DNA from: JAYQKL01 sp049889535
Lineage (GTDB): Bacteria; Pseudomonadota; Alphaproteobacteria; RS24
Assembly: GCA_049889535.1 (NCBI GenBank)
Contig: JBMHDF010000019.1
Coordinates: 9,411 to 73,410, forward strand
Reading direction: 5' to 3'
DNA length: 64,000 bases
Position numbers and translations under genes: made by a program. Of the stretch, positions 9,747 to 19,510 are shown one piece after another (position 1 is the first letter of the stretch; every line of letters begins with the position of its first letter). The notes beneath the pieces were generated by a model. That model was given only the letters and a program-made list of their open reading frames with translations, ran no database searches and had not been told where the DNA came from.

Positions 9747-10835
9747 ATGTCTCAAAAAATCAATCGACGTCATCTCTTAGCAGGGGCGGCTGGTGCAGCT
9801 GCCACAGGGGCCGTTTTTAAACCTGCTGCGCCAGCCTATGCCAAAGGCCGTGTGCGTTTAAAGCAAGTTACAACTTGGCCAAAAAACTTTCCAGGTTTAG
9901 GTACCGCTCCAGAAAATATCGCCAGACGTGTCGCAGCCATGTCAGATGGTGAGTTAAAAATTAAAATTTATGCCGCTGGCGAATTGGTTGGCGCGCTTGA
10001 AGCGTTTGATGCTGTCGCCACAGGTGTTGCGGATATGTATAATGGCGCCGAATATTACTGGCAGGGCAAAGACCCGGTCTTTGCTTTCTTCACGACTTGG
10101 CCTTTTGGGATGACGGCAGTTGAATTCGCGGCTTGGATTCACTTTGGCGGTGGCCAAGAATTATGGGATGAACTCACAGCCAAATTTAATATTAAGTCAT
10201 TTTTAAGCGCGGACTCAGGCACCCAATCTGGTGGTTGGTTCAATAAACCCATCAACTCGGTTGAAGATTTTAAAGGTTTAAAAATGCGCATGCCAGGTTT
10301 AGGCGGTGAAGTTATTCGACGACTTGGCGCTCTGCCTGTTGTTTTACCGGGCAGCGAACTCTATGCCGCCATGCAATCGGGCGCGATTGACGCTTCTGAA
10401 TGGGTTGGCCCTTGGAATGATCTCGCGATTGGTTTTCATCAGGTTGGGAAATATTTTTACTCACCCGGCTTTCACGAGCCGAATGCTGCATTGGCGACCG
10501 GCATTAACTTAGATGTGTGGAACTCATTATCAAAAACCCATCAGGAAATTATTAAAAATGCCTGTCAGGCAGAAGCGCACCGCACAAATGCGCAATATTT
10601 TTACAATAATGCCCGCGCGCTTCGTGATTTAAAGGCCAAGCATAATATTGAAGCGCGTAATTTTCCCGATGAGGTGATGACAGCCTTGCGCGAAAAATCG
10701 CAAGAAGTCATGCTCGAAATTTCACAAAAAAGCCCATTAGCCAAGCGCGTTTATGACAGTGCGATGGACGCCATGTCGCTTTATCGCGATTGGTCGCCTT
10801 ATGCTGAAGAAGGCTATCTCAAACATCGTCTGTAA
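9747..10835 (+). CDS. TRAP transporter substrate-binding protein, DctP family (TakP-like)
   Basis: A 362-residue periplasmic receptor. The N-terminus has a twin-arginine signal (R7-R8 in NRRHLLAGAAG) with cleavage probably near residue 33. The DctP fold shows the conserved substrate-carboxylate Arg R181 in FKGLKMRMPGLGG and the SGAIDASEWVGPWND motif (211-225). This sub-pattern (GGEVIRRLG, EWVGPWND) is of the type seen in 2-oxoacid/lactate-binding TakP-like receptors; that specificity is an inference. It is the first gene of dctPQM. Confidence 0.93.
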   Translation: MSQKINRRHLLAGAAGAAATGAVFKPAAPAYAKGRVRLKQVTTWPKNFPGLGTAPENIARRVAAMSDGELKIKIYAAGELVGALEAFDAVATGVADMYNGAEYYWQGKDPVFAFFTTWPFGMTAVEFAAWIHFGGGQELWDELTAKFNIKSFLSADSGTQSGGWFNKPINSVEDFKGLKMRMPGLGGEVIRRLGALPVVLPGSELYAAMQSGAIDASEWVGPWNDLAIGFHQVGKYFYSPGFHEPNAALATGINLDVWNSLSKTHQEIIKNACQAEAHRTNAQYFYNNARALRDLKAKHNIEARNFPDEVMTALREKSQEVMLEISQKSPLAKRVYDSAMDAMSLYRDWSPYAEEGYLKHRL

Positions 10836-10840
10836 AATCT

Positions 10841-11371
10841 ATGAAAATTTTGGCAAAAATTGCAGGTGGAATTGACGAGTTTAACCAACTCATTTTGCGC
10901 CTTGTTTCGTGGTTAGCTCTGTTTATGGTGCTGGTCCAGATTTTTGTCGTCATCATGCGCTATGTTTTCGGCACGGGGTCTATTCAATTACAAGAAAGCA
11001 TCATTTACATGCATGGCATATTATTTATGCTGGCCGCCGCAGGGACATTATTAGCCGATGACCATGTGCGGGTGGACATATTTTATCGCAGCATGAGTAG
11101 GAAAAAACAGGCGGTGGTGAATCTTTTTGGCTGTTTGGTTTTTCTCATCCCCTTTTGTTTATTAATTATCTACACCGCGCAAGATTATGTATCTTTGGCC
11201 TGGCGGGTACGCGAAGGGTCGCGAGAGACGGGCGGCATTCAGGCTGTTTACCTTCTCAAAACAATCATTCCGGTCATGGCAGGCCTGTTGTTTTTGCAAG
11301 CTATTTCGCTCTTGCTCAAAGCATTGAACACGCTCTTGGGTGATGATGAAACAAAAGAAAAAGGGGTTTGA
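10841..11371 (+). CDS. TRAP transporter small permease, DctQ family
   Basis: A 176-residue membrane protein with four predicted helices (about 19-43, 50-75, 92-115, 135-160). DctQ features include QESIIYMHGILFMLAAAGTL and DDHVRVDIFY, where the VRVD motif is typical. It pairs with DctM to couple sodium-driven uptake of the DctP-bound solute. It starts 5 bases after dctP and ends one base before dctM. Confidence 0.93.
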   Translation: MKILAKIAGGIDEFNQLILRLVSWLALFMVLVQIFVVIMRYVFGTGSIQLQESIIYMHGILFMLAAAGTLLADDHVRVDIFYRSMSRKKQAVVNLFGCLVFLIPFCLLIIYTAQDYVSLAWRVREGSRETGGIQAVYLLKTIIPVMAGLLFLQAISLLLKALNTLLGDDETKEKGV

Positions 11372-11372
11372 G

Positions 11373-12926
11373 ATGGAAATTTTAGCCCTTTCTATGTTTG
11401 CAACAGCCATTGTATTCTTGCTTTTGGGCTTTCCAGTCGCCTTTACTTTGGGCGGTACGGCGATTGTCTTTGCTTTTATTGGTGTTGCGCTGGATATGTT
11501 CGACACCACTTTTCTTGGTTTTCTGCCGCAACGCATTTATGGCACCATGACCAATGAGGTATTGATTGCGGTACCCTTATTTATCTTTATGGGAACTATG
11601 TTGGAGCGCTCGCGTATCGCTGAAGAATTGCTCGAAAATATGGGTCGGCTTTTTGGTAAAATTCGCGGTGGACTAGGTATATCAGTCATTTTAGTGGGCG
11701 CATTACTTGCCGCCTCTACGGGCATTGTTGGCGCCACAGTTGTCACAATGGGGCTTATGTCTTTACCGACCATGCTGAAGCGCGGATATAATCCGGCGCT
11801 AGCTGCTGGCACCATCAGCGCGTCGGGCACACTTGGACAAATCATCCCGCCTTCTATTGTTTTAATTTTACTGGGCGATGTAATTGCCAATGCTTACCAG
11901 CAGGCCCAGCTAGAAATGGGCGTTTTTTCACCTGAGACTGTTTCGGTTGGCGATTTATTTGCTGGCGCGTTAATTCCAGGCTTGCTTTTGGTTGCGCTGT
12001 ATATTCTTTATCAATTTGGCTGGGCCGTGTTCAAACCAGACTCTTCACCTGCGGTCACAGATGCTGAACCGATTAGCCTGAAGCAAATACTTGGCAGCCT
12101 GGTGCCGCCGATAATTTTGATTATTGCCGTTTTGGGGTCAATCCTTACTGGCATTGCCACCCCAACCGAAGCCGCTGCTGTGGGCGCCATTGGCACGGTC
12201 TTATTGGCTGGTGATAGATTGCAAAACGGCTCACGGCGTATTCGTATTGCTGCCGCGAGCCTCATCATTCTGATTGTGCTCGCACGCTTGATTGATTTGC
12301 GAATTAATCTAGACAACCCACCAATGGCAACAAAAATTGGACTTGTCTTTGCCGCTCTTTTAACAGGCTTATTTTTAATCGGCCTCGCAACAGCGCTGAA
12401 ACGGGTTTTTGATGCTCAAATATTAACCGAAGTCACGCAAAGCACGACCCGCATCACCTCAATGGTATTTGTCATTCTGCTTGGCGCGGCGCTGTTTTCA
12501 CTTGTCTTTCGTGGGCTTGAAGGTGATGAATATGTGCATGAACTTCTGACCAACCTACCTGGCGGGCCCTTGGTTGTATTGCTTAGCGTCATGCTGGTCA
12601 TGTTTATTCTTGGCTTCTTTCTTGATTTTATCGAAATTACTTTTGTTGTGATACCGATTGTAGCGCCTATTCTCTTGCAGCTTGGTTTTGACCCTGTTTG
12701 GCTGGGTATTATGATGGCGCTGAATTTACAAACATCATTTCTGACACCACCCTTTGGATTCGCGCTTTTTTATCTACGCGGCATTGCGCCTGAAAGTCTA
12801 AAAACAGTCGAGATTTATAAAGGCGTTATTCCTTTTGTCTTGATTCAAATTGGGCTCATCGCCTTACTGATAGCCTTTCCGGAATTGATTACATGGTTGC
12901 CAGAGCAGTTTGCTCAATCGCGCTAG
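11373..12926 (+). CDS. TRAP transporter large permease, DctM family
   Basis: A 517-residue multi-spanning membrane protein with the DctM blocks VPLFIFMGTMLERS, AASTGIVGATVVTMGLMSLPTMLKRGYN, SGTLGQIIPPSI and TPTEAAAVGA. It is the ion-coupled translocation subunit. The frame is open from 11340, but the ATG at 11373 follows AAGGGG and lies one base after the dctQ stop, so I choose it. The hydrophilic loop at about 210-240 and the extra helices at about 295-350 make it somewhat longer than the usual 425-430 residues, as in a known subset of DctM proteins. Confidence 0.93.
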   Translation: MEILALSMFATAIVFLLLGFPVAFTLGGTAIVFAFIGVALDMFDTTFLGFLPQRIYGTMTNEVLIAVPLFIFMGTMLERSRIAEELLENMGRLFGKIRGGLGISVILVGALLAASTGIVGATVVTMGLMSLPTMLKRGYNPALAAGTISASGTLGQIIPPSIVLILLGDVIANAYQQAQLEMGVFSPETVSVGDLFAGALIPGLLLVALYILYQFGWAVFKPDSSPAVTDAEPISLKQILGSLVPPIILIIAVLGSILTGIATPTEAAAVGAIGTVLLAGDRLQNGSRRIRIAAASLIILIVLARLIDLRINLDNPPMATKIGLVFAALLTGLFLIGLATALKRVFDAQILTEVTQSTTRITSMVFVILLGAALFSLVFRGLEGDEYVHELLTNLPGGPLVVLLSVMLVMFILGFFLDFIEITFVVIPIVAPILLQLGFDPVWLGIMMALNLQTSFLTPPFGFALFYLRGIAPESLKTVEIYKGVIPFVLIQIGLIALLIAFPELITWLPEQFAQSR

Positions 12927-12937
12927 GCCGCGCTAAA

Positions 12938-15190
12938 TTAATTTATATTTGGAAAAGCTGGCCCCATCAGACCATCTGTTGGGAAACCTTTCGGGCGAAT
13001 ACGACCTGCCTGCGCACGCGCACCTTCCCATTCTTTTAATTCCTCAAATAGCCGGCTGCGCCCTGCCTTATCAATCACAGTCAACCCTGTTTGCGCATCA
13101 TAGCAACGAATATCAGCCAATTCACCATCAGCATATTTTTGCAATCTGACACCCTTGCCGCGCGCCATAACCGGAAGCTCACTTAATGGGAAAACCAGCA
13201 ATTTACGATTTTCGCCCAAGACAGCAATATGGTCTCCACTGACAGGCACACAACAGGCCAGTTCATCTGGTGTTTTCAGATTTACAATTTGCTTACCCGC
13301 GCGGCGATTGCTCATCAGCTCTTTTTCTTCAACCACAAATCCATTACCCGAACGCGTCGCAACAATTAATTTGCGCACCTCATCATAAGTGAAAATCTGG
13401 ATAATTTCATCGCTGGCCTCAAGGTCAATCATCAAAGAAAGCGGTTCTCCATTGCCGCGCCCGCCAGGCAATTTACTTGCTTCAATAATATAAGCCCGCC
13501 CATTTGACGCCATCACGACAAGCTTATCTGTTGTTTGCGCATGAAAGACAAATCGCGCCTTATCACCGGTTTTATATTTGACATCTTTGGCATTTTCTAA
13601 ATGCCCCTTCATGGCACGAACCCACCCTTTTTGCGAACAAATGACCGTTATAGGCTCCTTCTCCACTAAAATTTCGGGCATGATAACATCACTATCAGCA
13701 ACTTCTTCAAATGTGGTTCGACGCGCACCTAATGGTGATTTTGCATCATAGGTTTTTTTAAGCTCCTTGACCTTACCGCTAATCACTTGCCATTGCTTCT
13801 CGTCAGACCCCAGCAATGCTTTTAACTCTTTGCGTTCTTTTTTGAGGTTTTCATGCTCAGTTTTAATCGTCATTTCTTCAAGCTTGCGCAAAGCGCGTAA
13901 CCGCATGTTCAAAATTGCTTCGGCTTGGTTTTGTGTCAGCTTGAAACTGGCCATTAACTCTTGTTGCGGGTCATCTTCCTCGCGAATAATGCGTATCACC
14001 TCATCTAAGTTCAAATAGGCAATTAAATAACCTTCAAGAATTTCCAGCCGCGCATCAATCTTGCCCAGCCGATATGTGCTTTTGCGGACCAAAACAGTCT
14101 TTCGGTGATTGAGCCACTCTAGCAATAATTCACGTAAATTCAGAACACCTGGCACACCTTGCGTGTTCAGCACATTTAAATTAACCGAATAGCGTGTTTC
14201 CAAATCTGTCTGTCGGAACAAAACATTCATCACTTGGTCTGGCTGCATATTCTTGCTTTTTGGTACAATTACCAAACGAATATCTTCAGCACTTTCATCA
14301 CGAATATCATCAAGCATTGGCAAGGCTTTGGCCTGCATCAGCTCTGCAATTTTCTCAATCAGACGTGACTTTTGAACTTGATACGGAATTTCTGTAACAA
14401 TAATTTGCCATGTGCCGCGCCCGAGATTCTCAACCTCATAACGCGCCCGCACCCGTATCGAGCCGCGCCCCGTTGCGTAACAATTACGAATGGTTTCAGG
14501 CGATTCAATAATAATACCACCCGTTGGAAAATCTGGCCCTTTGACATGTTCTAGCAATGTATCAATCCGCGCATTAGGCGCTTTTATCAAATGCAATGCG
14601 GCGGCACATAATTCACCAATATTATGCGGCGGAATATTTGTCGCCATGCCCACGGCAATGCCTGATGCCCCATTGGCTAATAAATTTGGGAATGCGCCTG
14701 GCAGGACAATCGGCTCGGATTCCTCGCCATCATATGTTGTTCTAAAATCAACTGTATCTTGATTAATATCTTTCAAAAGCAGGCTGGCAATTTCTGTCAA
14801 ACGCGACTCGGTATAACGCATGGCCGCCGCGCTATCGCCATCAATATTGCCAAAATTGCCCTGCCCATCAACAAGCGGGTATCGCACAGCAAAATCTTGA
14901 GCCAAGCGCACTAAAGCATCATAAACGGCCTGGTCTCCATGCGGGTGATAACGACCAATCACATCACCCACCACGCGAGCGCATTTTTTAAAGCTGTTTT
15001 CAGGGTCGAGTTTCAACTGCCGCATCGCAAAAAGCAGCCGGCGATGCACAGGTTTGAGACCATCACGCGCATCTGGCAGGGCGCGATTTGTGATGGTTGA
15101 TAGCGCATAAGCGAGATAGCGCGTTTCTAATGCTTCTCTTAAGTTAATATTTTCGGCGCTATCGCCTGAAGGCAGTGTTAAATCAGTCAT
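12938..15190 (-). CDS. parC: DNA topoisomerase IV subunit A
   Basis: A 750-residue type IIA topoisomerase subunit that decatenates daughter chromosomes with ParE. The breakage-reunion domain carries the catalytic Tyr126 in AAAMRYTESRL, the quinolone-determining region around HPHGDQAVYDAL (82-93) and the GRYHPHGD block. The coiled-coil hinge is near 420-480, and the C-terminal beta-pinwheel is short and lacks the GyrA box, which favours ParC over GyrA. It is the last gene of the minus-strand housekeeping run, 11 bases from recO, and converges with dctM at an 11-base gap. Confidence 0.94.
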   Translation of the reverse strand: MTDLTLPSGDSAENINLREALETRYLAYALSTITNRALPDARDGLKPVHRRLLFAMRQLKLDPENSFKKCARVVGDVIGRYHPHGDQAVYDALVRLAQDFAVRYPLVDGQGNFGNIDGDSAAAMRYTESRLTEIASLLLKDINQDTVDFRTTYDGEESEPIVLPGAFPNLLANGASGIAVGMATNIPPHNIGELCAAALHLIKAPNARIDTLLEHVKGPDFPTGGIIIESPETIRNCYATGRGSIRVRARYEVENLGRGTWQIIVTEIPYQVQKSRLIEKIAELMQAKALPMLDDIRDESAEDIRLVIVPKSKNMQPDQVMNVLFRQTDLETRYSVNLNVLNTQGVPGVLNLRELLLEWLNHRKTVLVRKSTYRLGKIDARLEILEGYLIAYLNLDEVIRIIREEDDPQQELMASFKLTQNQAEAILNMRLRALRKLEEMTIKTEHENLKKERKELKALLGSDEKQWQVISGKVKELKKTYDAKSPLGARRTTFEEVADSDVIMPEILVEKEPITVICSQKGWVRAMKGHLENAKDVKYKTGDKARFVFHAQTTDKLVVMASNGRAYIIEASKLPGGRGNGEPLSLMIDLEASDEIIQIFTYDEVRKLIVATRSGNGFVVEEKELMSNRRAGKQIVNLKTPDELACCVPVSGDHIAVLGENRKLLVFPLSELPVMARGKGVRLQKYADGELADIRCYDAQTGLTVIDKAGRSRLFEELKEWEGARAQAGRIRPKGFPTDGLMGPAFPNIN

Positions 15191-15201
15191 GATTGCTTAT
15201 A

Positions 15202-15939
15202 TCAAGATTCGGATAATGCATAATGATCCGTTAGATTTCTCAACATCCGCGCATGGCTTGCGGGAAGCTCTTGGTCCAGCGACATATACAGCCGCCGCAT
15301 TAAGAAATATTCAGTAATTTTAAAGCCGTTTTGAATATCCTGTGGGGTAATGGGGGCTTTTGAGTCAGTGAAAAAACGCGGCAACAAAAATAATTTATCC
15401 AAATAAGGCTCTGCTGCCGATGCAGACACGGCACGACCGCTTCTAGGTGAAACATGTGTTAAATTATCATTTGCCCCAGTGGCTGCGCAGCTTTTCAAAT
15501 CCAGCCCAAAACCTAATTCTTCAAGCATAGCAAGCTCAAAGCGCACAAAAACCGCCGGCCAAACCTCAACATCATCCAGACAGTCAATTAACGTTTCAAA
15601 CGCATTCACCAAACGCGGATAAGCATTGCGCTCTGGTAAAATTCGCGCCAAATCGCATAAGGCCATTAAAGCGGTTAAATGCAGTTTGTCATGAAGTGCG
15701 GTGCCGGCACGCATGATTAAAGGCTCAATCGTCATTGTGCCAAGATGCGCAGAAAGGCGTGCGCGCCAGACGACTTCAACCCGATTGCCGATTTGCAAAA
15801 CCGGCCGCATGCGACGCCCTACACCGCCGCGCACCAAACCAACAAAACGACCTTGCTCGCGGGTTAAGACATCAACAATTGCCGAGCTTTCCCCATGCGG
15901 GCGCACACTTAAAACTGTCGCTTCGGCTTGCCACTCCAA
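15202..15939 (-). CDS. recO: DNA repair protein RecO
   Basis: A 245-residue protein of the RecFOR recombination-mediator pathway, which loads RecA on SSB-coated DNA. The N-terminal OB fold begins EWQAEATVLSVRPHGESSAIVDVLTREQGR, the standard RecO opening, followed by GGVGRRMRP. The start is a TTG at 15939 with GGAG 7 bases upstream; the alignment with family N-termini supports this rare codon. It sits 32 bases after era and upstream of parC. Confidence 0.93.
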   Translation of the reverse strand: MEWQAEATVLSVRPHGESSAIVDVLTREQGRFVGLVRGGVGRRMRPVLQIGNRVEVVWRARLSAHLGTMTIEPLIMRAGTALHDKLHLTALMALCDLARILPERNAYPRLVNAFETLIDCLDDVEVWPAVFVRFELAMLEELGFGLDLKSCAATGANDNLTHVSPRSGRAVSASAAEPYLDKLFLLPRFFTDSKAPITPQDIQNGFKITEYFLMRRLYMSLDQELPASHARMLRNLTDHYALSES

Positions 15940-15971
15940 CCTGTTTCTCCACTCCTCAATTCAGTTTTATT

Positions 15972-16865
15972 TTATGAGGAAGCATTAATGCCCATCATGC
16001 GAATCCGCTCCGGGTCATCAATCCAGTTTTCGCGCACTTTTACGAATAAAAATAAATGCACACGATGTCCAAAAATCTCTTCCATTTCCTGACGCGCCAG
16101 AGCGCCAATTTCCTTAATAGAGCGCCCACCCTTACCGAGAATAATCGCCTTTTGCGTATCGCGCCGTACATAAATAACCTGTTCAATTTTAACGCTGCCA
16201 TTTTTTTGCCGCGTCCATTTTTCAGTCTCGACTGTCAAAGCATAAGGCAGCTCCTGATGCATGCGTAAAAATAGTTTTTCGCGGGTAATCTCAGCCGCCA
16301 GCAATAAAGACGGCACATCAGCCGCCATATCTTCAGGATAATGCCAAACGCCCTCTGGAACGAGACTCGCGAGCCTATCCAATAGCATATCTAGTCCGTC
16401 CTCTTTTAAAGCTGACACCATGAAAGTTTCATAAAAATTAAATTGATTGTTTAAACTTTCGGTGAGCTCGAGCAATTTTTCATGCCGCACCGCATCAACC
16501 TTATTCAAGACCAATATTACGGGCTTAGAACGGTTTTCTAAGCCAGCCAGCACCAGTTCGGTTTCTTTTGGCAAGGGGCGGCTCGCGTCTAAGACCAAAG
16601 CAATCGCGTCCGCATCATCTGCACCTGCCCACGCCTCATCCACCATTGCTTTGTCCATTTTTTTCTGACCAGCAAACACACCTGGCGTGTCAACAAGCAC
16701 AATTTGCGCATCATCTTTGATAACAACACCGCGCAAGCGCGCGCGTGTGGTTTGCGCCTTATGCGTCACAATCGAAACTTTTTGCCCAATCATCGCATTT
16801 GCCAAAGTTGACTTGCCGGCATTTGGCGGGCCAATCACGGCAATAAACCCAAAACGGCTACTCAT
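15972..16865 (-). CDS. era: GTPase Era
   Basis: A 297-residue essential GTPase that binds the 3' end of 16S rRNA and aids 30S maturation. The G1 loop GPPNAGKST is at 12-20, switch I includes TTRARLRGV, G3 is DTPG (59-62) and G4 is NKVD (about 120). The C-terminal KH domain contains KAIILGKGGRSIKEIG. Its ATG overlaps the rnc stop by 8 bases, so translation is likely coupled. Confidence 0.96.
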   Translation of the reverse strand: MSSRFGFIAVIGPPNAGKSTLANAMIGQKVSIVTHKAQTTRARLRGVVIKDDAQIVLVDTPGVFAGQKKMDKAMVDEAWAGADDADAIALVLDASRPLPKETELVLAGLENRSKPVILVLNKVDAVRHEKLLELTESLNNQFNFYETFMVSALKEDGLDMLLDRLASLVPEGVWHYPEDMAADVPSLLLAAEITREKLFLRMHQELPYALTVETEKWTRQKNGSVKIEQVIYVRRDTQKAIILGKGGRSIKEIGALARQEMEEIFGHRVHLFLFVKVRENWIDDPERIRMMGINASS

Positions 16866-17547
16866 TATCAGCCCCCTTCAATATGTTTAATAATTTCTCA
16901 GCAGCTTTGGTTTCTGCCTGCTTTTTTGACCCAGCAACAGCTTGTTCTTGTCGGCCATCGTTCAAAGACACTTGCACCACAATCTCAGGCGCATGTGCTG
17001 GACCTGTTTGGGCGATTTTTGTATAGCTCGGCAAACCTAAACCAGCGGCCAAACAGAACTCTTGTAGCGCTGATTTAGCCGGAACGCTGATGTTTTTTTG
17101 AGTGTCAAAAATATCTGACCAGGCATTTAGGATAAATTGGCGCGCGGCATCATATCCGCCGTCAAGATAAATAGCCGCAATCACCGCTTCGCAAATATCT
17201 GCAAGAATATTTTCAGAAAGACTTTGAGAGCGCGATTTGGGGTCAAAATTGATGACCTCTTCAAGCGATGTTAATCGCGTCACCTGCGCGCAAGATTCAC
17301 GGCTGGTTAACACAGCCAGACGCTTTGCCCAATGTCCAACCGACTCGTCTGGATATGTCAGCCGCAAATAATCAGCAATTACCAGCCCTAAAACGCGATC
17401 ACCCAAAAATTCAAACTGTTCGTAATCGCTCAGATGCTGGTCATGATTGGTCACACTGGCATGCGTTAAAGCCCGTGCTAGCAGCTCGGTATCGGTAAAA
17501 TCATATCCGAGTTTTTTGGCTATCTCTTCAAGATTGGGCGCACTCAC
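16858..17547 (-). CDS. rnc: Ribonuclease III
   Basis: A 229-residue double-strand-specific endoribonuclease for rRNA and mRNA processing. The signature YEQFEFLGDRVLGLVIADYL lies at 42-60 with the catalytic acidic residues, and a second acidic cluster lies in NILADICEAVIAAIYLDGG. A dsRNA-binding domain occupies about 152-222 (SALQEFCLAAGLGLPSY through GSKKQAETKAAEKLL). It overlaps lepB by 4 bases and era by 8 bases. Confidence 0.96.
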   Translation of the reverse strand: MSAPNLEEIAKKLGYDFTDTELLARALTHASVTNHDQHLSDYEQFEFLGDRVLGLVIADYLRLTYPDESVGHWAKRLAVLTSRESCAQVTRLTSLEEVINFDPKSRSQSLSENILADICEAVIAAIYLDGGYDAARQFILNAWSDIFDTQKNISVPAKSALQEFCLAAGLGLPSYTKIAQTGPAHAPEIVVQVSLNDGRQEQAVAGSKKQAETKAAEKLLNILKGADNE

Positions 17548-18281
17548 TCAATCGCTCCAAACAGACGTTCCCAGCGAATGGCCGTTGGGTATTTCCAAAT
17601 TTCCCAGAAACGGGCATTTTGGTCAAAAGAGTGGAATAAAATTTGAGCCTTACCAACAAAATTCTCGTAAGGGACAAACCCAACAGCGCGAACAAATCGA
17701 CTATCTTGAGAATTATCGCGATTATCACCCATCATGAAATAATGCCCTTGCGGCACATGATAGACACCAGTGTCATCCGTTATATTTTTATAACCATAAT
17801 CAAATGTGTGATACTGCACGCCATTGGGAAGCGTTTCGCGGTAAATTTTTGCGCGCGGATAATCTTCATTTATCAAATCAACTGCTTCGCGTTTTACAGC
17901 CTCACCATTGATAAATAAGCGGCCATTTTTCATCTGAATTTTATCACCTGGCAGGCCAATCACACGCTTAATATAATCTGTGCGGCCATCACTGGGTAAT
18001 TTGAAAACAGCTACATCACCTCGTTCGACCTCACCTGCAAAAAGCCGCCCCTCAAAAATGGGTATACCAAAAGCAATCGTATGGCGGGAATAACCATAAG
18101 ACATTTTAGAGACAAATAGATAATCACCAACCAGCAGCGTCGGTAGCATAGAGCCAGATGGAATACTAAAAGGCTGGAAGAAAAAAGTTCTGATAATAAG
18201 CGCAATAATCAGCGCATAAATCACAGACCGAATATTATCGACAAGACTATCTTCTTTTTTATCTTTTTGTTTTTTGGGCAT
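17544..18281 (-). CDS. lepB: Signal peptidase I
   Basis: A 245-residue inner-membrane Ser-Lys protease that removes Sec and Tat signal peptides. One transmembrane helix lies at about 17-38. The nucleophile is S44 in IPSGSMLPTL and the general base K105 in DYIKRVIGLPGD; the GDNRDNSQDSR block (about 190) completes the family signature. A basic cytoplasmic head (KKQKDKKE) precedes the helix. It overlaps rnc by 4 bases and follows acpS by 36 bases. Confidence 0.96.
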   Translation of the reverse strand: MPKKQKDKKEDSLVDNIRSVIYALIIALIIRTFFFQPFSIPSGSMLPTLLVGDYLFVSKMSYGYSRHTIAFGIPIFEGRLFAGEVERGDVAVFKLPSDGRTDYIKRVIGLPGDKIQMKNGRLFINGEAVKREAVDLINEDYPRAKIYRETLPNGVQYHTFDYGYKNITDDTGVYHVPQGHYFMMGDNRDNSQDSRFVRAVGFVPYENFVGKAQILFHSFDQNARFWEIWKYPTAIRWERLFGAIE

Positions 18282-18317
18282 AGATACCAGACTTTCAAAA
18301 ATTAAGACCTGAAAGAG

Positions 18318-18752
18318 TTAAGACTCAATAAGCTCTATCATGACATAAGCCATCGCAAAAGGTAACTCATCTGATAAAGAAAGATGAACCTTAATCGCCC
18401 CCTCTTGCTCGCCAGATACTGAGCGTTTTAAAGCTTGCAGCTTTTCAGTCAGCTTAGGCGAAAACACAAATTCTGGCTTCCCCAATTCATCATTGATAAT
18501 TTCAAAGTCCTGAAACGAAACCTCAGATTTACCATTACTGGACAACCCTTTCAAACCAAACCCCAAAGCTTTAGAAAAAGCCTCTTTCGCTGCAAATCTT
18601 TTGGCAAAGCTGGCGGCGGGGTTGGCTTGATTCATGGCATAAGCGCGTTCATTGGGTGTAAACATGCGCGTTTCAAACTTGTCACCATGTTTCGACAAAG
18701 CTTTTTGAATGCGCGTTATATCAACCAAATCCGTGCCAATGCCGATAATCAT
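18318..18752 (-). CDS. acpS: Holo-[acyl-carrier-protein] synthase
   Basis: A 144-residue phosphopantetheinyl transferase that converts apo-ACP to holo-ACP using CoA. The Mg-binding D8 (GIGTDLVDI) and E57 (FAAKEAFSKALG) are intact. It overlaps the 3' end of pdxJ by 4 bases, matching the conserved pdxJ-acpS-lepB order. Confidence 0.95.
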   Translation of the reverse strand: MIIGIGTDLVDITRIQKALSKHGDKFETRMFTPNERAYAMNQANPAASFAKRFAAKEAFSKALGFGLKGLSSNGKSEVSFQDFEIINDELGKPEFVFSPKLTEKLQALKRSVSGEQEGAIKVHLSLSDELPFAMAYVMIELIES

Positions 18753-19501
18753 GCAGCGCGTGCCTTATCCATTAAACGCCGCATTTCTTTAATTGCAGCT
18801 TCAAGACCAATAAAAATGGCTTCCCCAATAAGAAAATGCCCAATATTCAGTTCGCGAATTTCTTTGATTTTTGCAATTGGTTGCACACAATCAAAAGTAA
18901 GCCCATGTCCAGCATGCACCTCCAAACCAATTTCATGGGCTTGAGCGGACGCCTCTTGCAGACGGGCGAGCTCTGCATCTAACTGCGCTTTATCACCCTT
19001 TAAAAAAGCTTCGCAATAGGTGCCTGTATGCAGTTCAACCACTTGCGCGCCTAACGCATTGGATACAGCAATTTGCACGGGATCTGGGTCAATAAATAAC
19101 GAAACCCGCGAGCCCTGCGCGACAAGCGCGTCAACAAAAGGCGCAAGGTTCTTATGCTCAGCCGCAACATCTAATCCACCTTCAGTCGTCACCTCCTGCC
19201 GTTTTTCAGGCACAATGCAACAAGCATGCGGCACGTGGCGTTTGGCAATTGAAAGCATCTCATCGGTTGCCGCCATTTCAAGATTAAGTGGAATATCAAG
19301 TGAGTTGGATAAAAGCTCTATATCGCGGTCTGAAATATGTCGTCGGTCTTCCCGCAAATGAGCTGTTATGCCGTCAGCGCCAGCTGCAGCAGCGATCTCA
19401 GCCGCGCGTAAGGGCTCAGGGTGTTGCCCGCCTCGTGCATTTCTAATGGTCGCCACATGGTCAATATTAACGCCAAGTCGCAATTTATCATTTTTGCTCA
19501 T
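18749..19501 (-). CDS. pdxJ: Pyridoxine 5'-phosphate synthase
   Basis: A 250-residue TIM-barrel enzyme making pyridoxine phosphate from 1-deoxyxylulose 5-phosphate and 3-amino-2-oxopropyl phosphate. Family blocks are LGVNIDHVATIRNARG, DGITAHLREDRRHI, and the C-terminal HAGHGLTFDCV with NIGHFLIGEAIF. Length is as usual. It is 9 bases downstream of the DUF2062 gene. Confidence 0.96.
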   Translation of the reverse strand: MSKNDKLRLGVNIDHVATIRNARGGQHPEPLRAAEIAAAAGADGITAHLREDRRHISDRDIELLSNSLDIPLNLEMAATDEMLSIAKRHVPHACCIVPEKRQEVTTEGGLDVAAEHKNLAPFVDALVAQGSRVSLFIDPDPVQIAVSNALGAQVVELHTGTYCEAFLKGDKAQLDAELARLQEASAQAHEIGLEVHAGHGLTFDCVQPIAKIKEIRELNIGHFLIGEAIFIGLEAAIKEMRRLMDKARAA

Positions 19502-19510
19502 AAGCTTGTT

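Noticed and set aside
12910..12937. GCGC-rich inverted sequence between dctM and parC as a terminator
   Set aside because: The pairing is only about four bases with no T tract on either strand.
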